Shown one piece after another: positions 18,782 to 26,463 of a stretch of DNA of 64,000 nucleotides. Both the position numbers and the translations under genes were made by a program. The stretch is taken from assembly GCA_034437035.1 (NCBI GenBank), contig DAOTUI010000090.1, forward strand, positions 8,582 to 72,581. Direction: 5' to 3'. The first letter of the stretch is position 1. Each line of letters begins with the position of its first letter. The notes beneath the pieces are model-generated. The model saw nothing but the letters and a program-made list of their open reading frames with translations. It made no database searches and was not told where the DNA came from. This DNA is from CAKZQX01 sp034437035. Its GTDB lineage: Bacteria > Chloroflexota > Chloroflexia > Chloroflexales > Chloroflexaceae.

Positions 18782-19008
18782 TGTTTGAAGCAGGGATTGC
18801 AATCTATGTCGCCATGGCCGTGGCCCTGGCAGTATGGATCGGCGTTTTCTTTTATCTCTGGCGCATTGATGCGCAGGCGCGCGCGTTGCGGCAGCGGTTG
18901 GACCGGCGGCCCGAACGTGAAGAGGTGCCGCAACCGACAGCGACCCTGCGTGTGCAGCAGCGACCGGCGGCGGTGGAGCGGCAGGCGGAAGAATTGCACG
19001 AAGCGTGA
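18778..19008 (+). CDS. ccmD: CcmD-like small membrane protein
   Basis: This 76-residue protein has one membrane helix near the N-terminus (AIYVAMAVALAVWIGVFFYL) and a charged cytosolic tail (RIDAQARALRQRLDRR). That is the usual build of CcmD, which holds CcmC, CcmE and CcmAB together. It overlaps ccmC by 4 bp and sits directly before ccmE. Assignment rests on size, topology and position because CcmD sequences are poorly conserved. Confidence 0.82.
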   Translation: MMFEAGIAIYVAMAVALAVWIGVFFYLWRIDAQARALRQRLDRRPEREEVPQPTATLRVQQRPAAVERQAEELHEA

Positions 19009-19022
19009 GGAGTGTAGTTGGT

Positions 19023-19451
19023 ATGGCCGTAAACACAATTTCTAACCAGAAGCGCGGTTTCCACCTGAAACCGCTGCACATCGCGGGTGTCGGTATTATC
19101 CTGATTGCGATTATCTATGGCGTGTTTGGCTTCAAGGATGCGTTTCGCTCCTACACTCATAGTGTCAGCGAAGCCACGAGCAGCAGTCGCAGTGTGCAGC
19201 TTGCGGGCTTTCTGGGCAGTACGGGTGAGTATGATACGCAGGGGCGCTGGACATTCATTCTTGAGGATGAGGATGGCGAACAGGTCAGGGTCGTCTCGGC
19301 TGAGCCCCGACCGGCAAACTTTGAGCAGGCTATCAGTATTGTTGCCGTTGGTCATTATGATGCCGCTGAGAAGGCATTTATGGCCGAGAGTTTGTTGGTG
19401 AAGTGTCCTTCGAAGTATCAAGAGGTGGCGGGTAGCAGTGCGTCGTTCTAG
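19023..19451 (+). CDS. ccmE: Heme chaperone CcmE, CxxxY type
   Basis: CcmE carries heme covalently from CcmC to CcmF. The ATG at 19023 follows GGAG by about 10 nt; an in-frame GTG at 19005 is less likely. The 142-residue protein has one anchor helix (about 18-36) and an OB-fold domain. The heme-binding site reads LLVKCPSKY, i.e. Cys128 and Tyr132, instead of the LLAKHDENY found in Proteobacteria. This C-type variant is known from some sulfate reducers and archaea. Total length and fold signatures (VQLAGFLGS, RWTFILED, VAVGHYD) are normal. Confidence 0.93.
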   Translation: MAVNTISNQKRGFHLKPLHIAGVGIILIAIIYGVFGFKDAFRSYTHSVSEATSSSRSVQLAGFLGSTGEYDTQGRWTFILEDEDGEQVRVVSAEPRPANFEQAISIVAVGHYDAAEKAFMAESLLVKCPSKYQEVAGSSASF

Positions 19452-19496
19452 CGTAGCACCACTGGTAACACGCAGTTATCTAGGAGGGTTGGGCTG

Positions 19497-21878
19497 ATGT
19501 ATTTCTTCGGTACCATACTAATCGTTGCCGGCATCGCGCTTGCTTTGCTGTCAAGCGGTAGCTATGCGCTGGTGACACGCGGACGGCAGGCGGCCCTGGA
19601 CTATGGACGAGCGGGTGCTTATGGTGCATTTGCCGCGATCTGTACGGTCTGGGTGCTGCTGGTTTCTCTATTCCTGGCGCATCGTTTCGATATTGCCTAT
19701 GTGAATAACTACAGTTCGCTGAGTCTGGGGACGTTCTTTACTATCGCGGCCAGTTGGGCCGGACAACCCGGCAGTTTTGCGATCTGGGCACTCTTGACGG
19801 CAGTGGCGGCACTGCTGCTCGTGCGCAGTACCCGGCACTTTGAGCCATATGTGCTCACCGTGATGATGTTGCTCCTGGCAACTATGCTCGGGTTTATGCT
19901 CGTCCTCAACCCCTTTGTACCGACGGTTGATCCGGAAACCGGTGCAGCGCTGACACCACCGGATGGGCGGGGGCTCAATCCCACCCTCGAGAACTTCTGG
20001 ATGATTATCCATCCGCCGATTCTGTTTGTGGGTTATGCACTGGCGGCGGTTCCGTTTGCCTTTGCGCTAGGTGGTCTGCTGCGGCGTGATTATGATACCT
20101 GGGTGACGCGCGCGCTGCCCTGGACGCTGGCGGCATGGGCGTTTCTGGGGCTGGCGCTGCTGCTGGGGGGCTACTGGGCATACGAGACGCTTGGATGGGG
20201 CGGTTACTGGGGCTGGGATCCCGTTGAAAACTCCTCGCTGGTGCCCTGGTTGCTGCTGACGGCACTGCTCCATGGTATGCTGGTGCAGCGGACCCATGGC
20301 GGGCTACGGCGCAGTAACTTTCTGCTGGCTATCTTTGTCTACCTCGCGGTCTGGTATGCGACCTTCCTCACACGCAGTGGGGTCTATGCGAACTTCTCGG
20401 TTCACTCGTTTGTGGCGGAGGGCTTGTATAGCGCACTGATCGGCTTCCTCTTGCTGCTGGTCGGGGTCAGCACGGTTCTGATGGTGCTGCGCTGGCGCGA
20501 TATTCCCACGAAGGCGTTGAGCGATAAGTTCTTCTCCCGCGACAGTTTCTTTGTGCTGGGGATGTTGACCGTTGTGCTGGTGGCTGCGCTGGTCAGCGTT
20601 GGAACTTCGATGCCGGTGATCTCGGCCATTCCGGGGGTGGGGCACACCCTGCAGGATGCATTGGGCGCAACTTTTGAAATTGACGACGGCACGTCGATGG
20701 GTGGGGAAGCTTTCGAGGATGGACGGTTTAGCCTGGCTCCCAGTTTCTACCAGCGTACGACACCGCCGCTGGGAATTGTAATTGTTGCCCTGATGATTGC
20801 CGGGCCGCTGCTGGGATGGCGGGACTCCAACCTTCGGCATCTGCTGCGCGCACTACGCTGGCCGGCGGTGGCGGCGGTTAGTGCTACCTGTTTTGCGCTC
20901 TTCCTGGACGTGCGCGATAATCTGTCGCTGGCGTATGTCGGTCTGGGTGTGTTTGCGGCCGGGGCGAACCTGATTATGATTATCCGGACGCTGCGGAGCG
21001 GCTGGATGCGCATTGGCGGCTACCTGGCCCATCTCGGTATCGCTGTCTTTATGCTGGGAGTGGTTGGCTCAACGGCCTATGCGACTCCGGAAGAGCGGCT
21101 TGTGTTTAGTCCGGGTGAGACGGCCCGCATCTATGACCACGATATCACCTTTAACGGCTGGCAAGACACGCCCGACGGCAAAGGTATTCTTGACCTGACA
21201 GTCAGCAACGGCAACACGGCCTTTAGTGCGCAGCCGCATATGTATGTCAATCGGCAGTGGGGCGCGGTTGTGCAGACCCCCTCGGTCAAGAGCTATCTCT
21301 GGAAGGATCTCTACATTGCACCGGCTGAGTACCTGCCGGAAACGGACCCAAATGAGCCGATGCTGGCGAAGGATCAGCAGGTCACGGCGGGACCGTATGA
21401 GATTACCTTCACGGAATATAATCTGGATATGGCCGCAATGATGACCGGCGATACGGCTGAGGTGGGTGCGACCCTCAATGTGCTGTATGAGGGTGAAGAA
21501 CACACTATAACCCCCGTCCTGCGTCTGGTTGCCAATGAAGCTGATCCGGATGTGGCGTTCCAGGAAGTACCGGCGACGCTCCCCGGCGGTCACGAAATTG
21601 TGCTGACCAATATTCGTCCGGAGATGCAACTGGTCTTCCTCAAGATCAATGGCCTGGATCTGCCGATACAGCCGGAGAAAGCGGTAATCAGTGTCAGTAC
21701 CAAGCCGCTGGTGTTGCTGGTCTGGATGGGTGTCGGGATTGGCGTGCTGGGTGGGTTCATTGCACTGATGCGTCGCCACCTGGAAGGCGAGTCACGCCTC
21801 AGCGGGCAGTCGGCGCGCTTGCCACGTGGCCTGTCCGGTCTGGCAGGACGGCTGGGTTGGCGCGGTGTGGCCCGCTAA
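19497..21878 (+). CDS. ccmF: Heme lyase subunit CcmF
   Basis: CcmF joins heme from CcmE to apocytochrome c. The 793-residue polytopic protein has the CcmF hallmarks: SLGTFFTIAASWAGQPGS, IIHPP with His172, the tryptophan-rich GWGGYWGWDPVENSS (233-247) and FLTRSGVYANFSVHSF, plus a long extracytoplasmic domain (about 545-730) and a final helix. A strong AGGAGGG precedes the ATG. Typical length is 640-700, so the extra residues lie in the C-terminal outer domain. It ends the ccmC-ccmF unit, and a hairpin follows. Confidence 0.95.
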   Translation: MYFFGTILIVAGIALALLSSGSYALVTRGRQAALDYGRAGAYGAFAAICTVWVLLVSLFLAHRFDIAYVNNYSSLSLGTFFTIAASWAGQPGSFAIWALLTAVAALLLVRSTRHFEPYVLTVMMLLLATMLGFMLVLNPFVPTVDPETGAALTPPDGRGLNPTLENFWMIIHPPILFVGYALAAVPFAFALGGLLRRDYDTWVTRALPWTLAAWAFLGLALLLGGYWAYETLGWGGYWGWDPVENSSLVPWLLLTALLHGMLVQRTHGGLRRSNFLLAIFVYLAVWYATFLTRSGVYANFSVHSFVAEGLYSALIGFLLLLVGVSTVLMVLRWRDIPTKALSDKFFSRDSFFVLGMLTVVLVAALVSVGTSMPVISAIPGVGHTLQDALGATFEIDDGTSMGGEAFEDGRFSLAPSFYQRTTPPLGIVIVALMIAGPLLGWRDSNLRHLLRALRWPAVAAVSATCFALFLDVRDNLSLAYVGLGVFAAGANLIMIIRTLRSGWMRIGGYLAHLGIAVFMLGVVGSTAYATPEERLVFSPGETARIYDHDITFNGWQDTPDGKGILDLTVSNGNTAFSAQPHMYVNRQWGAVVQTPSVKSYLWKDLYIAPAEYLPETDPNEPMLAKDQQVTAGPYEITFTEYNLDMAAMMTGDTAEVGATLNVLYEGEEHTITPVLRLVANEADPDVAFQEVPATLPGGHEIVLTNIRPEMQLVFLKINGLDLPIQPEKAVISVSTKPLVLLVWMGVGIGVLGGFIALMRRHLEGESRLSGQSARLPRGLSGLAGRLGWRGVAR

Positions 21879-21908
21879 CAAACGGCTTTTGTTTAACTGA
21901 TAACAGTC

Positions 21909-21938
21909 CGGTAGGGCGATGCTTGGGTCGCCCTACCG
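21909..21938 (+). terminator. Terminator after ccmF
   Basis: CGGTAGGGCGA, an 8-nt loop and TCGCCCTACCG form a perfect 11-bp stem 30 bp after the ccmF stop. The following gene starts only about 30 bp further, so the hairpin may attenuate rather than abolish readthrough. Confidence 0.6.
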
Positions 21939-21966
21939 TCTCAATGGAAGATACTTCTGAACAGGT

Positions 21967-23052
21967 ATGCAGGATCATTACGAAACCCTTCAGGTTCATC
22001 CGAACGCTGATCAGGAAGCTATTCAGTCGGCGTATGAGCGGATGCGTTCACGCTACGATCCGGCTGCGCTGGAAAATGCAGCCGAGGAACTGGTTGAGAT
22101 TGCGCGCAAAAAGCGTGATGATATCGAGCGGGCCTACGCTGTGCTGGGTGATCCGGTGCGGCGGGCAACATACGACGAAGAACGACGCCCTCGCGTTGCC
22201 GCTGAACCTGAAACTACCGTCGATCAGTCGGGAGAACCACTGCTTGACTATCGGCCGCTACCGCCGGCCAGGGGGGAAGAGCGGCCCCGTTCGTTTAACC
22301 CGCAACCCGTCATGACCCGTCAGTCCGCGACCCGGAAGAGTGGCCGCCGGGCAGGTGCGAAACCTGCGCGGTCGTCCTGGTCAATTCCGGTTGCGATTGT
22401 CGGTGTGACAACCTTTGTCGTGTTGCTGATGAGTCTCTTTATCACAACGCTGAATAGCCCGCAACCTTCGGCGGCGAGTGGCACAGAGGCCCAACCGTCT
22501 ACCGGTGGAGATGCGCAGGCACAGCAGGCGCAGTTTATGAACAGCTTTGAGGATCAGATTACCGAAGCACGTATGGTTGCGCAGCAGGTGCCTGATAACG
22601 TCAATGCCTGGATCAATCTGGGGAATCTGCTCTATGACAGCGTGCAGATTGTGCGGGAGCAGATTCCTCAGAGCGAACTTTACCAGGAGCGGTTGCCCCG
22701 CTGGATCGAAGCCGGTGAAGCTTACCGTGCGGCACTGGAACTTGAGCCGAATAATGTTGTGGTTCGTGCGGATCTGGCGGCCAGCCTGTGTAAGTATGGC
22801 GAAGGTGTAAATGACGCGGCCTATGTTGAGGAGGGATTGGCGGAAGCGCAGCGCGCTGTAGCGCAGGATGCCGCGAATCCACGGGCATTGCTCAACCTGG
22901 GTGTGTGTCTGGCAAATGCTGACCCACCGCAGACAGAAGCGGCGCTGGAACAGTGGTATGCGGTCCTGGATTTGCCTACTGCCGGGCAGGGTGAACTCTT
23001 CGAGGCGCAGCAACTGATCGAGCAGTATGGCGCAGACGCGGCGAATTCCTGA
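21967..23052 (+). CDS. J-domain-like / TPR membrane protein, probable CcmI-like factor
   Basis: The 361-residue protein starts with a J-domain-like module (about 3-75: HYETLQV, AIQSAYERMRSRYDP, AYAVLGDPVRRATYD). The HPD triad of true J domains is replaced by DPA, so stimulation of DnaK is not expected. After a basic linker comes one membrane helix (about 139-160) and then TPR-like repeats (YRAALELEPNNVVVRADLAASL, AQDAANPRALLNLGVCLA). The TPR part resembles CcmI/NrfG-type modules that hold apocytochromes. It follows ccmF, and the next gene has the same N-terminal module, so both probably serve cytochrome c assembly. Function is inferred. Confidence 0.78.
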   Translation: MQDHYETLQVHPNADQEAIQSAYERMRSRYDPAALENAAEELVEIARKKRDDIERAYAVLGDPVRRATYDEERRPRVAAEPETTVDQSGEPLLDYRPLPPARGEERPRSFNPQPVMTRQSATRKSGRRAGAKPARSSWSIPVAIVGVTTFVVLLMSLFITTLNSPQPSAASGTEAQPSTGGDAQAQQAQFMNSFEDQITEARMVAQQVPDNVNAWINLGNLLYDSVQIVREQIPQSELYQERLPRWIEAGEAYRAALELEPNNVVVRADLAASLCKYGEGVNDAAYVEEGLAEAQRAVAQDAANPRALLNLGVCLANADPPQTEAALEQWYAVLDLPTAGQGELFEAQQLIEQYGADAANS

Positions 23053-23158
23053 GGGGGGTACTACGAACGATCCGCACTGCCGTGTTCGTCGGTTTTAGGT
23101 GGTGCCACGCTCGTACTGATAGTGGTGAAATGTAAGGCTTTCTGATGCGACAATCACG

Positions 23159-23257
23159 CTGCTCATCACTCCCTTTGGGGCCCTACCCGGTGCATCGAAT
23201 GCCCCCTACGGCTGTCTGGGTCGTCTGCTCATCACTCCCTTTGGGGCCCTATCCGGT
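23159..23257. repeat. Two 33-bp direct repeats with 33-bp spacer
   Basis: Copies at 23159-23191 and 23225-23257 differ at one base. Each starts CTGCTCATCACTCCC and ends CCCTAYCCGGT around a small CCC-TTT-GGG dyad. The 33-bp spacer (23192-23224) is unrelated. The geometry is that of a two-repeat CRISPR remnant, but no cas gene is in the window and two units do not prove an array. It could equally be a duplicated regulatory site between two ccm-associated genes. Confidence 0.6.
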
Positions 23258-23354
23258 TTTATAGTCTGTCGGCAATAGCTAAATATTTTAGCAAGTTTTT
23301 GATCAATGAAGGTCGAAACTATGTTAAAATAGGGATTGCGTTCGTTTATAACTT

Positions 23355-24212
23355 ATGAGTACTTACTATACGCGGTTAGAAGTTGATGAGAACGCCAGTC
23401 AGGCAGAGATAGACGCAGCCTATGCGCAGCAGCGTGAACGCTACAACCCGGAACGGGTGGCGCATATGGGTGATGATATGCTGCGGGTGGCGCGCGAACG
23501 TACGGCTGAACTTGAGCAGATCTACCATGTCTTGTCCGATCCGCAGCGCCGGCGGCAGTATGATGTCAGCATCGGTATCGCTACGCCGGAGCAGTCGCCG
23601 GAGTCGGCCCAGGGCCGGCGTTCGCTTAGCTCCCGCGAGTTGCTGTACATTGCCGCTGGTGTGGTCGTTGCCCTGATTGTGATTGCCGTCACCTGGACAT
23701 TGACCGGACGTGAGCAGGCGGATCAGGTGGCGGGCATGGATGTTGTAGTCGCTGAGGTGGATCGTCCCGCTCCCGATTTTACCCTGCCAACCCTCGACGG
23801 CACTGATATTCAACTGGCAGATTATCGCGGTCAGGTTGTTCTGTTGAACTTCTGGGGAACCTGGTGTGAGCCATGCCGCCGAGAAATGCCCGCATTGCAG
23901 GCATCCTATGAAGAACTCCGCGATGAGGGGTTTACCATTATTGGGATAAATCTGGCTAATAATGAAATCGCTCAGGGACGTACCAAGGATGATATTCGAG
24001 AGTTTTCCCAGCAGTATGGTATCACTTACCCGGTTGCGCTCGATATGGAAGGTGAAGTATCAACCGCGTACCGTCTATTTCCTCTGCCGACAAGTTATTT
24101 CGTTGACGCGCAGGGCCGTATCCGCTATATCCGTGTAGGCGAATTGACCCTGGAAGATATTACGACAGTTTTCGCCAGGTTGCAGCAGGAATCAACAGCA
24201 CTGCGCCAGTAG
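23355..24212 (+). CDS. J-domain-like / thioredoxin (TlpA-ResA-CcmG type) fusion
   Basis: This 285-residue protein has a J-domain-like head (about 3-71: YYTRLEV, EIDAAYAQQRERYNP, IYHVLSDPQRRRQYD) in which HPD is replaced by NPE. A membrane helix (about 95-117) follows, and then an extracytoplasmic thioredoxin-fold domain with APDFTLPTLDG and the active site WCEPC (170-174). The outer domain matches TlpA/ResA/CcmG reductases, which keep the CxxCH thiols of apocytochrome c reduced. The same unusual N-terminal module on the TPR protein upstream suggests that the two act together. The combination appears uncommon to me. Confidence 0.85.
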   Translation: MSTYYTRLEVDENASQAEIDAAYAQQRERYNPERVAHMGDDMLRVARERTAELEQIYHVLSDPQRRRQYDVSIGIATPEQSPESAQGRRSLSSRELLYIAAGVVVALIVIAVTWTLTGREQADQVAGMDVVVAEVDRPAPDFTLPTLDGTDIQLADYRGQVVLLNFWGTWCEPCRREMPALQASYEELRDEGFTIIGINLANNEIAQGRTKDDIREFSQQYGITYPVALDMEGEVSTAYRLFPLPTSYFVDAQGRIRYIRVGELTLEDITTVFARLQQESTALRQ

Positions 24213-24233
24213 AGTAGCAGCGTGAGGATCGCA

Positions 24234-24923
24234 ATGGAGCAGCGTACCATCCTGGTTGTAGATGATGATCAAGGACTGCGGGAATTGATCCGTATTAGCC
24301 TGGAACATGAAGGGTATACCGTTATCCAGGCTGCCAATGGCCTGGAGTGCATCGCGGCTGTGCGTGAGCAGCAGCCGGATCTGGTTCTGCTTGATGTTAT
24401 GATGCCGGAGATGGACGGGTTAGAGGCATGTAGCCGGCTCCGCGAGTTTTCGCGGGTTCCCGTTCTGATGTTGACAGCAAGAGTGCAGAGTGCTGATATT
24501 GTCACCGGCCTGGACAAGGGCGCGGATGACTATCTGGTCAAGCCCTTCAATATGGATGAGTTGTCGGCGCGGATTCGGGCGCTGTTGCGGCGTGTGCCCA
24601 TTGCGTACCGCCCTATCGTTGCCGGGAATGGCGAGATCCAGATTGACCAGCAGAAGCGCGAGGTATCGGTGCGCGGCGAACTGGTCGATCTGACACCGAC
24701 GGAGTATCAGCTCTTGATGATCCTGGCGGAGAATGCCGGTAAAGTTGTTGAGCATGAGCAGTTGCTGCGTGCCGTGTGGGGGCAGGAGTTCACCAAGGAT
24801 AATGACTATCTCAAGGTGTATATCTGGCATCTGCGGCGCAAACTGGAGCAAGATCCCCGCAACCCCAAGTTGCTCTTGACCGAGTGGGGCGTAGGATATC
24901 GTCTGGTACCATCCGCTTCGTAG
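24234..24923 (+). CDS. OmpR/PhoB-family response regulator
   Basis: The ATG at 24234 follows GTGAGGAT and gives 229 residues. The receiver domain has the acidic pair Asp10-Asp11, phospho-acceptor Asp54 in LLDVMMPEMDG and the lysine in DDYLVKPF. The C-terminal winged-helix domain is typical (VDLTPTEYQLLMILAENAGKVV, WGQEFTKDNDYLKVYIWHLR). No histidine kinase gene is adjacent, so it is an orphan here and its target cannot be named. It starts about 20 bp after the thioredoxin-fusion gene and may be co-transcribed. Confidence 0.93.
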   Translation: MEQRTILVVDDDQGLRELIRISLEHEGYTVIQAANGLECIAAVREQQPDLVLLDVMMPEMDGLEACSRLREFSRVPVLMLTARVQSADIVTGLDKGADDYLVKPFNMDELSARIRALLRRVPIAYRPIVAGNGEIQIDQQKREVSVRGELVDLTPTEYQLLMILAENAGKVVEHEQLLRAVWGQEFTKDNDYLKVYIWHLRRKLEQDPRNPKLLLTEWGVGYRLVPSAS

Positions 24924-24952
24924 TAGTTCAATCAAGAAGAGAAGGAGGACGT

Positions 24953-25264
24953 ATGCGAGCCATTCGAAGTATTGGGATTGGATCGGCGTTCAAGGTTGGG
25001 GCTGTTACCTATGCGCTGATGTGGGTGATCCTTGGTGGGTTGGTTCTACTCTTGCAACTTCTGATTGGTGGGATAACCGGTTTAGGGGCCGGTGGTCGTG
25101 AGGGTGCGCAGGTTTTTGGCATGGTTGCCGGGTTTGGTATAATCGGCTATATCATCGGTATTGTTATCTATGCTGTTCTTGGTGGGATTTTTAGTGCGCT
25201 TGCTGCGTTTATCTATAATCTCGTAGCCGGCATGGTGGGTGGTATTGAAATCAACCTTGAGTAG
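24953..25264 (+). CDS. Small membrane protein (DUF3566-like appearance)
   Basis: The ATG at 24953 is preceded by GAAGGAGG and gives 103 residues. Two strongly hydrophobic segments (about 15-40 and 50-90, very glycine-rich) flank a short loop. The opening RAIRSIGIGSAFKVGAVTYA and the overall shape resemble DUF3566-type membrane proteins, but I am not sure of the family. It lies 30 bp after the response regulator in the same direction. Confidence 0.7.
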   Translation: MRAIRSIGIGSAFKVGAVTYALMWVILGGLVLLLQLLIGGITGLGAGGREGAQVFGMVAGFGIIGYIIGIVIYAVLGGIFSALAAFIYNLVAGMVGGIEINLE

Positions 25265-25293
25265 CGCTGTTACTGGCTGAGCAGGCAACATGA

Positions 25294-25322
25294 TTGACAA
25301 CGTACGTTGTGCGTGCTATAAT
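25294..25322 (+). promoter_or_regulatory. Consensus promoter of tRNA-Gly, with embedded palindrome
   Basis: TTGACA at 25294-25299, a 17-bp spacer and TATAAT at 25317-25322 (extended TGCTATAAT) form a textbook promoter ending 12 bp before the tRNA. A perfect 14-bp palindrome, ACAACGTACGTTGT (25297-25310), overlaps the -35 and the spacer and could bind a regulator. Confidence 0.85.
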
Positions 25323-25334
25323 GCATGCCAACAT

Positions 25335-25409
25335 GCGGGAGTGGCGCAATGGTAGCGCACCTGCTTCCCAAGCAGGTGGTTGCGGGTTCGAGTCCCGTCT
25401 CCCGCTCCA
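25335..25409 (+). tRNA. tRNA-Gly (CCC anticodon)
   Basis: The 75-nt sequence folds as a cloverleaf. Acceptor arms are GCGGGAG and CTCCCGC, the D arm is GCGC...GCGC, and the anticodon arm is CCTGC-TTCCCAA-GCAGG with anticodon CCC. The T arm contains TTCGAGT with one G-T pair at its base. CCA is encoded (25407-25409). Confidence 0.97.
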
Positions 25410-25415
25410 GTATCA

Positions 25416-25442
25416 GGCTCCATAGCGTAGTGCTATGGAGCC
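25416..25442 (+). terminator. Terminator of tRNA-Gly
   Basis: GGCTCCATAGC, loop GTAGT, GCTATGGAGCC gives a perfect 11-bp stem followed by TTGTTGCT, 7 bp after the tRNA. The stretch from here to 25758 contains an open frame of 94 codons (25435-25719) with no family resemblance, overlapping this hairpin; I do not call it a gene. Confidence 0.75.
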
Positions 25443-25758
25443 TTGTTGCTGCCCTCAATGCCGCGTCATGCCTCTGGTAAAACAACTTTATAATTCTCAA
25501 ACATTAGAATTTGGTAAATACCGCGAAGATCTACCTGCCGGTTGTGTTCCGGTCTGGATAATTCTACTGTGTAGCGTAGCGGTATTCCGGTATCAGGCGA
25601 TGAAACGTGTTGCTCATGTGGCGCTTGACGCTGATTGTTCCTCACACTATAATTACTCCCGCCCGGTTCCCCGCGCTGAGTATGTGCGGGTTTTCAAACA
25701 GGTCGATGTAGAGCAGTAATTGAACGCCTCTCCGCGCTAGCAAGGCAACTACTTCCTG

Positions 25759-26268
25759 GTGTTGCGACCAACGATAGAAGATAGTAAACACCGGCAGCCG
25801 ATTATCGCAGTCTGCGGTGCCGGTGTGTGTGATGCAGCAACGGCGGCGCTGGCCGAGGAAGTTGGTCGTCACATTGCCGGTGCCGGTGCGCTGCTTGTGT
25901 GCGGTGGTCTTGGCGGCGTTATGGAGGCGGCCTGCCGGGGTGCAACGCTCGCGGGTGGCTTGACGCTGGGCTTGCTGCCCGGCAGTGAACGTAGCACAGC
26001 CAATCCTTTTGTCCGGATTGCCATCCCAACCGGCATCGGGCATGCGCGTAATGTGTTGATTGTGCAAACTGCCGATGTTGTGATTGCCGTTCGTGGTGAG
26101 TATGGTACCCTCTCGGAGATTGCGCTGGCCCGCAAGTGCGGCCGTCGGGTTATCGGGTTGCAAACCTGGTCGCTGGGAGATGATGCCGCCGGTCAGCCCC
26201 ATGTCATCCCCGCCAACACTCCAGTCGAGGCTGTCACCATTGCGCTCCGGGAGATCGCCGGGGTGTAA
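25759..26268 (+). CDS. LOG-like Rossmann-fold protein (TIGR00725 type)
   Basis: This 169-residue protein belongs to the SLOG/lysine-decarboxylase-like group. It opens with IIAVCGAGVCD and has VCGGLGGVMEAACRGA (the GG.GVM segment), then RNVLIVQTADVVIAVRGEYGTLSEIA, equivalent to the PGGxGTxxE motif of LOG proteins with RGEYGTLSE. Such proteins bind nucleotides or cleave AMP from ribosides, but the true cytokinin-activating motif is not complete, so no activity is named. The start is GTG at 25759. Confidence 0.82.
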   Translation: MLRPTIEDSKHRQPIIAVCGAGVCDAATAALAEEVGRHIAGAGALLVCGGLGGVMEAACRGATLAGGLTLGLLPGSERSTANPFVRIAIPTGIGHARNVLIVQTADVVIAVRGEYGTLSEIALARKCGRRVIGLQTWSLGDDAAGQPHVIPANTPVEAVTIALREIAGV

Positions 26269-26375
26269 CCAGATGTTTGACACCATCGTCATGCACACGA
26301 GTGTGTAGCACTAGCGTGAGTCATGGAACAGTAATCACCTCTTCAGGCCGGCTTCAGAAGGGTATCATCCGACGC

Positions 26376-26384
26376 TGCTATAAT
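26376..26384 (+). promoter_or_regulatory. Extended -10 promoter (TGCTATAAT) for the secreted glycosidase gene
   Basis: TGCTATAAT lies about 80 bp before the ATG at 26464. No strong -35 is present 17 bp upstream. Confidence 0.5.
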
Positions 26385-26463
26385 TGCTACAGAGGCACAA
26401 ACGCTTTACATCGTCGTCAGTTGTAGGTACATGAGAGTTTTTATTTTTAAGGAGAAGATAGCC

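Noticed and set aside
23159..23257. A functional CRISPR array
   Set aside because: Only two repeats, no cas genes and an intergenic position. Kept as a repeat pair and a low-level finding.
25435..25719. 94-codon frame after tRNA-Gly
   Set aside because: It starts inside the tRNA terminator, has no ribosome site and no similarity that I recognise.
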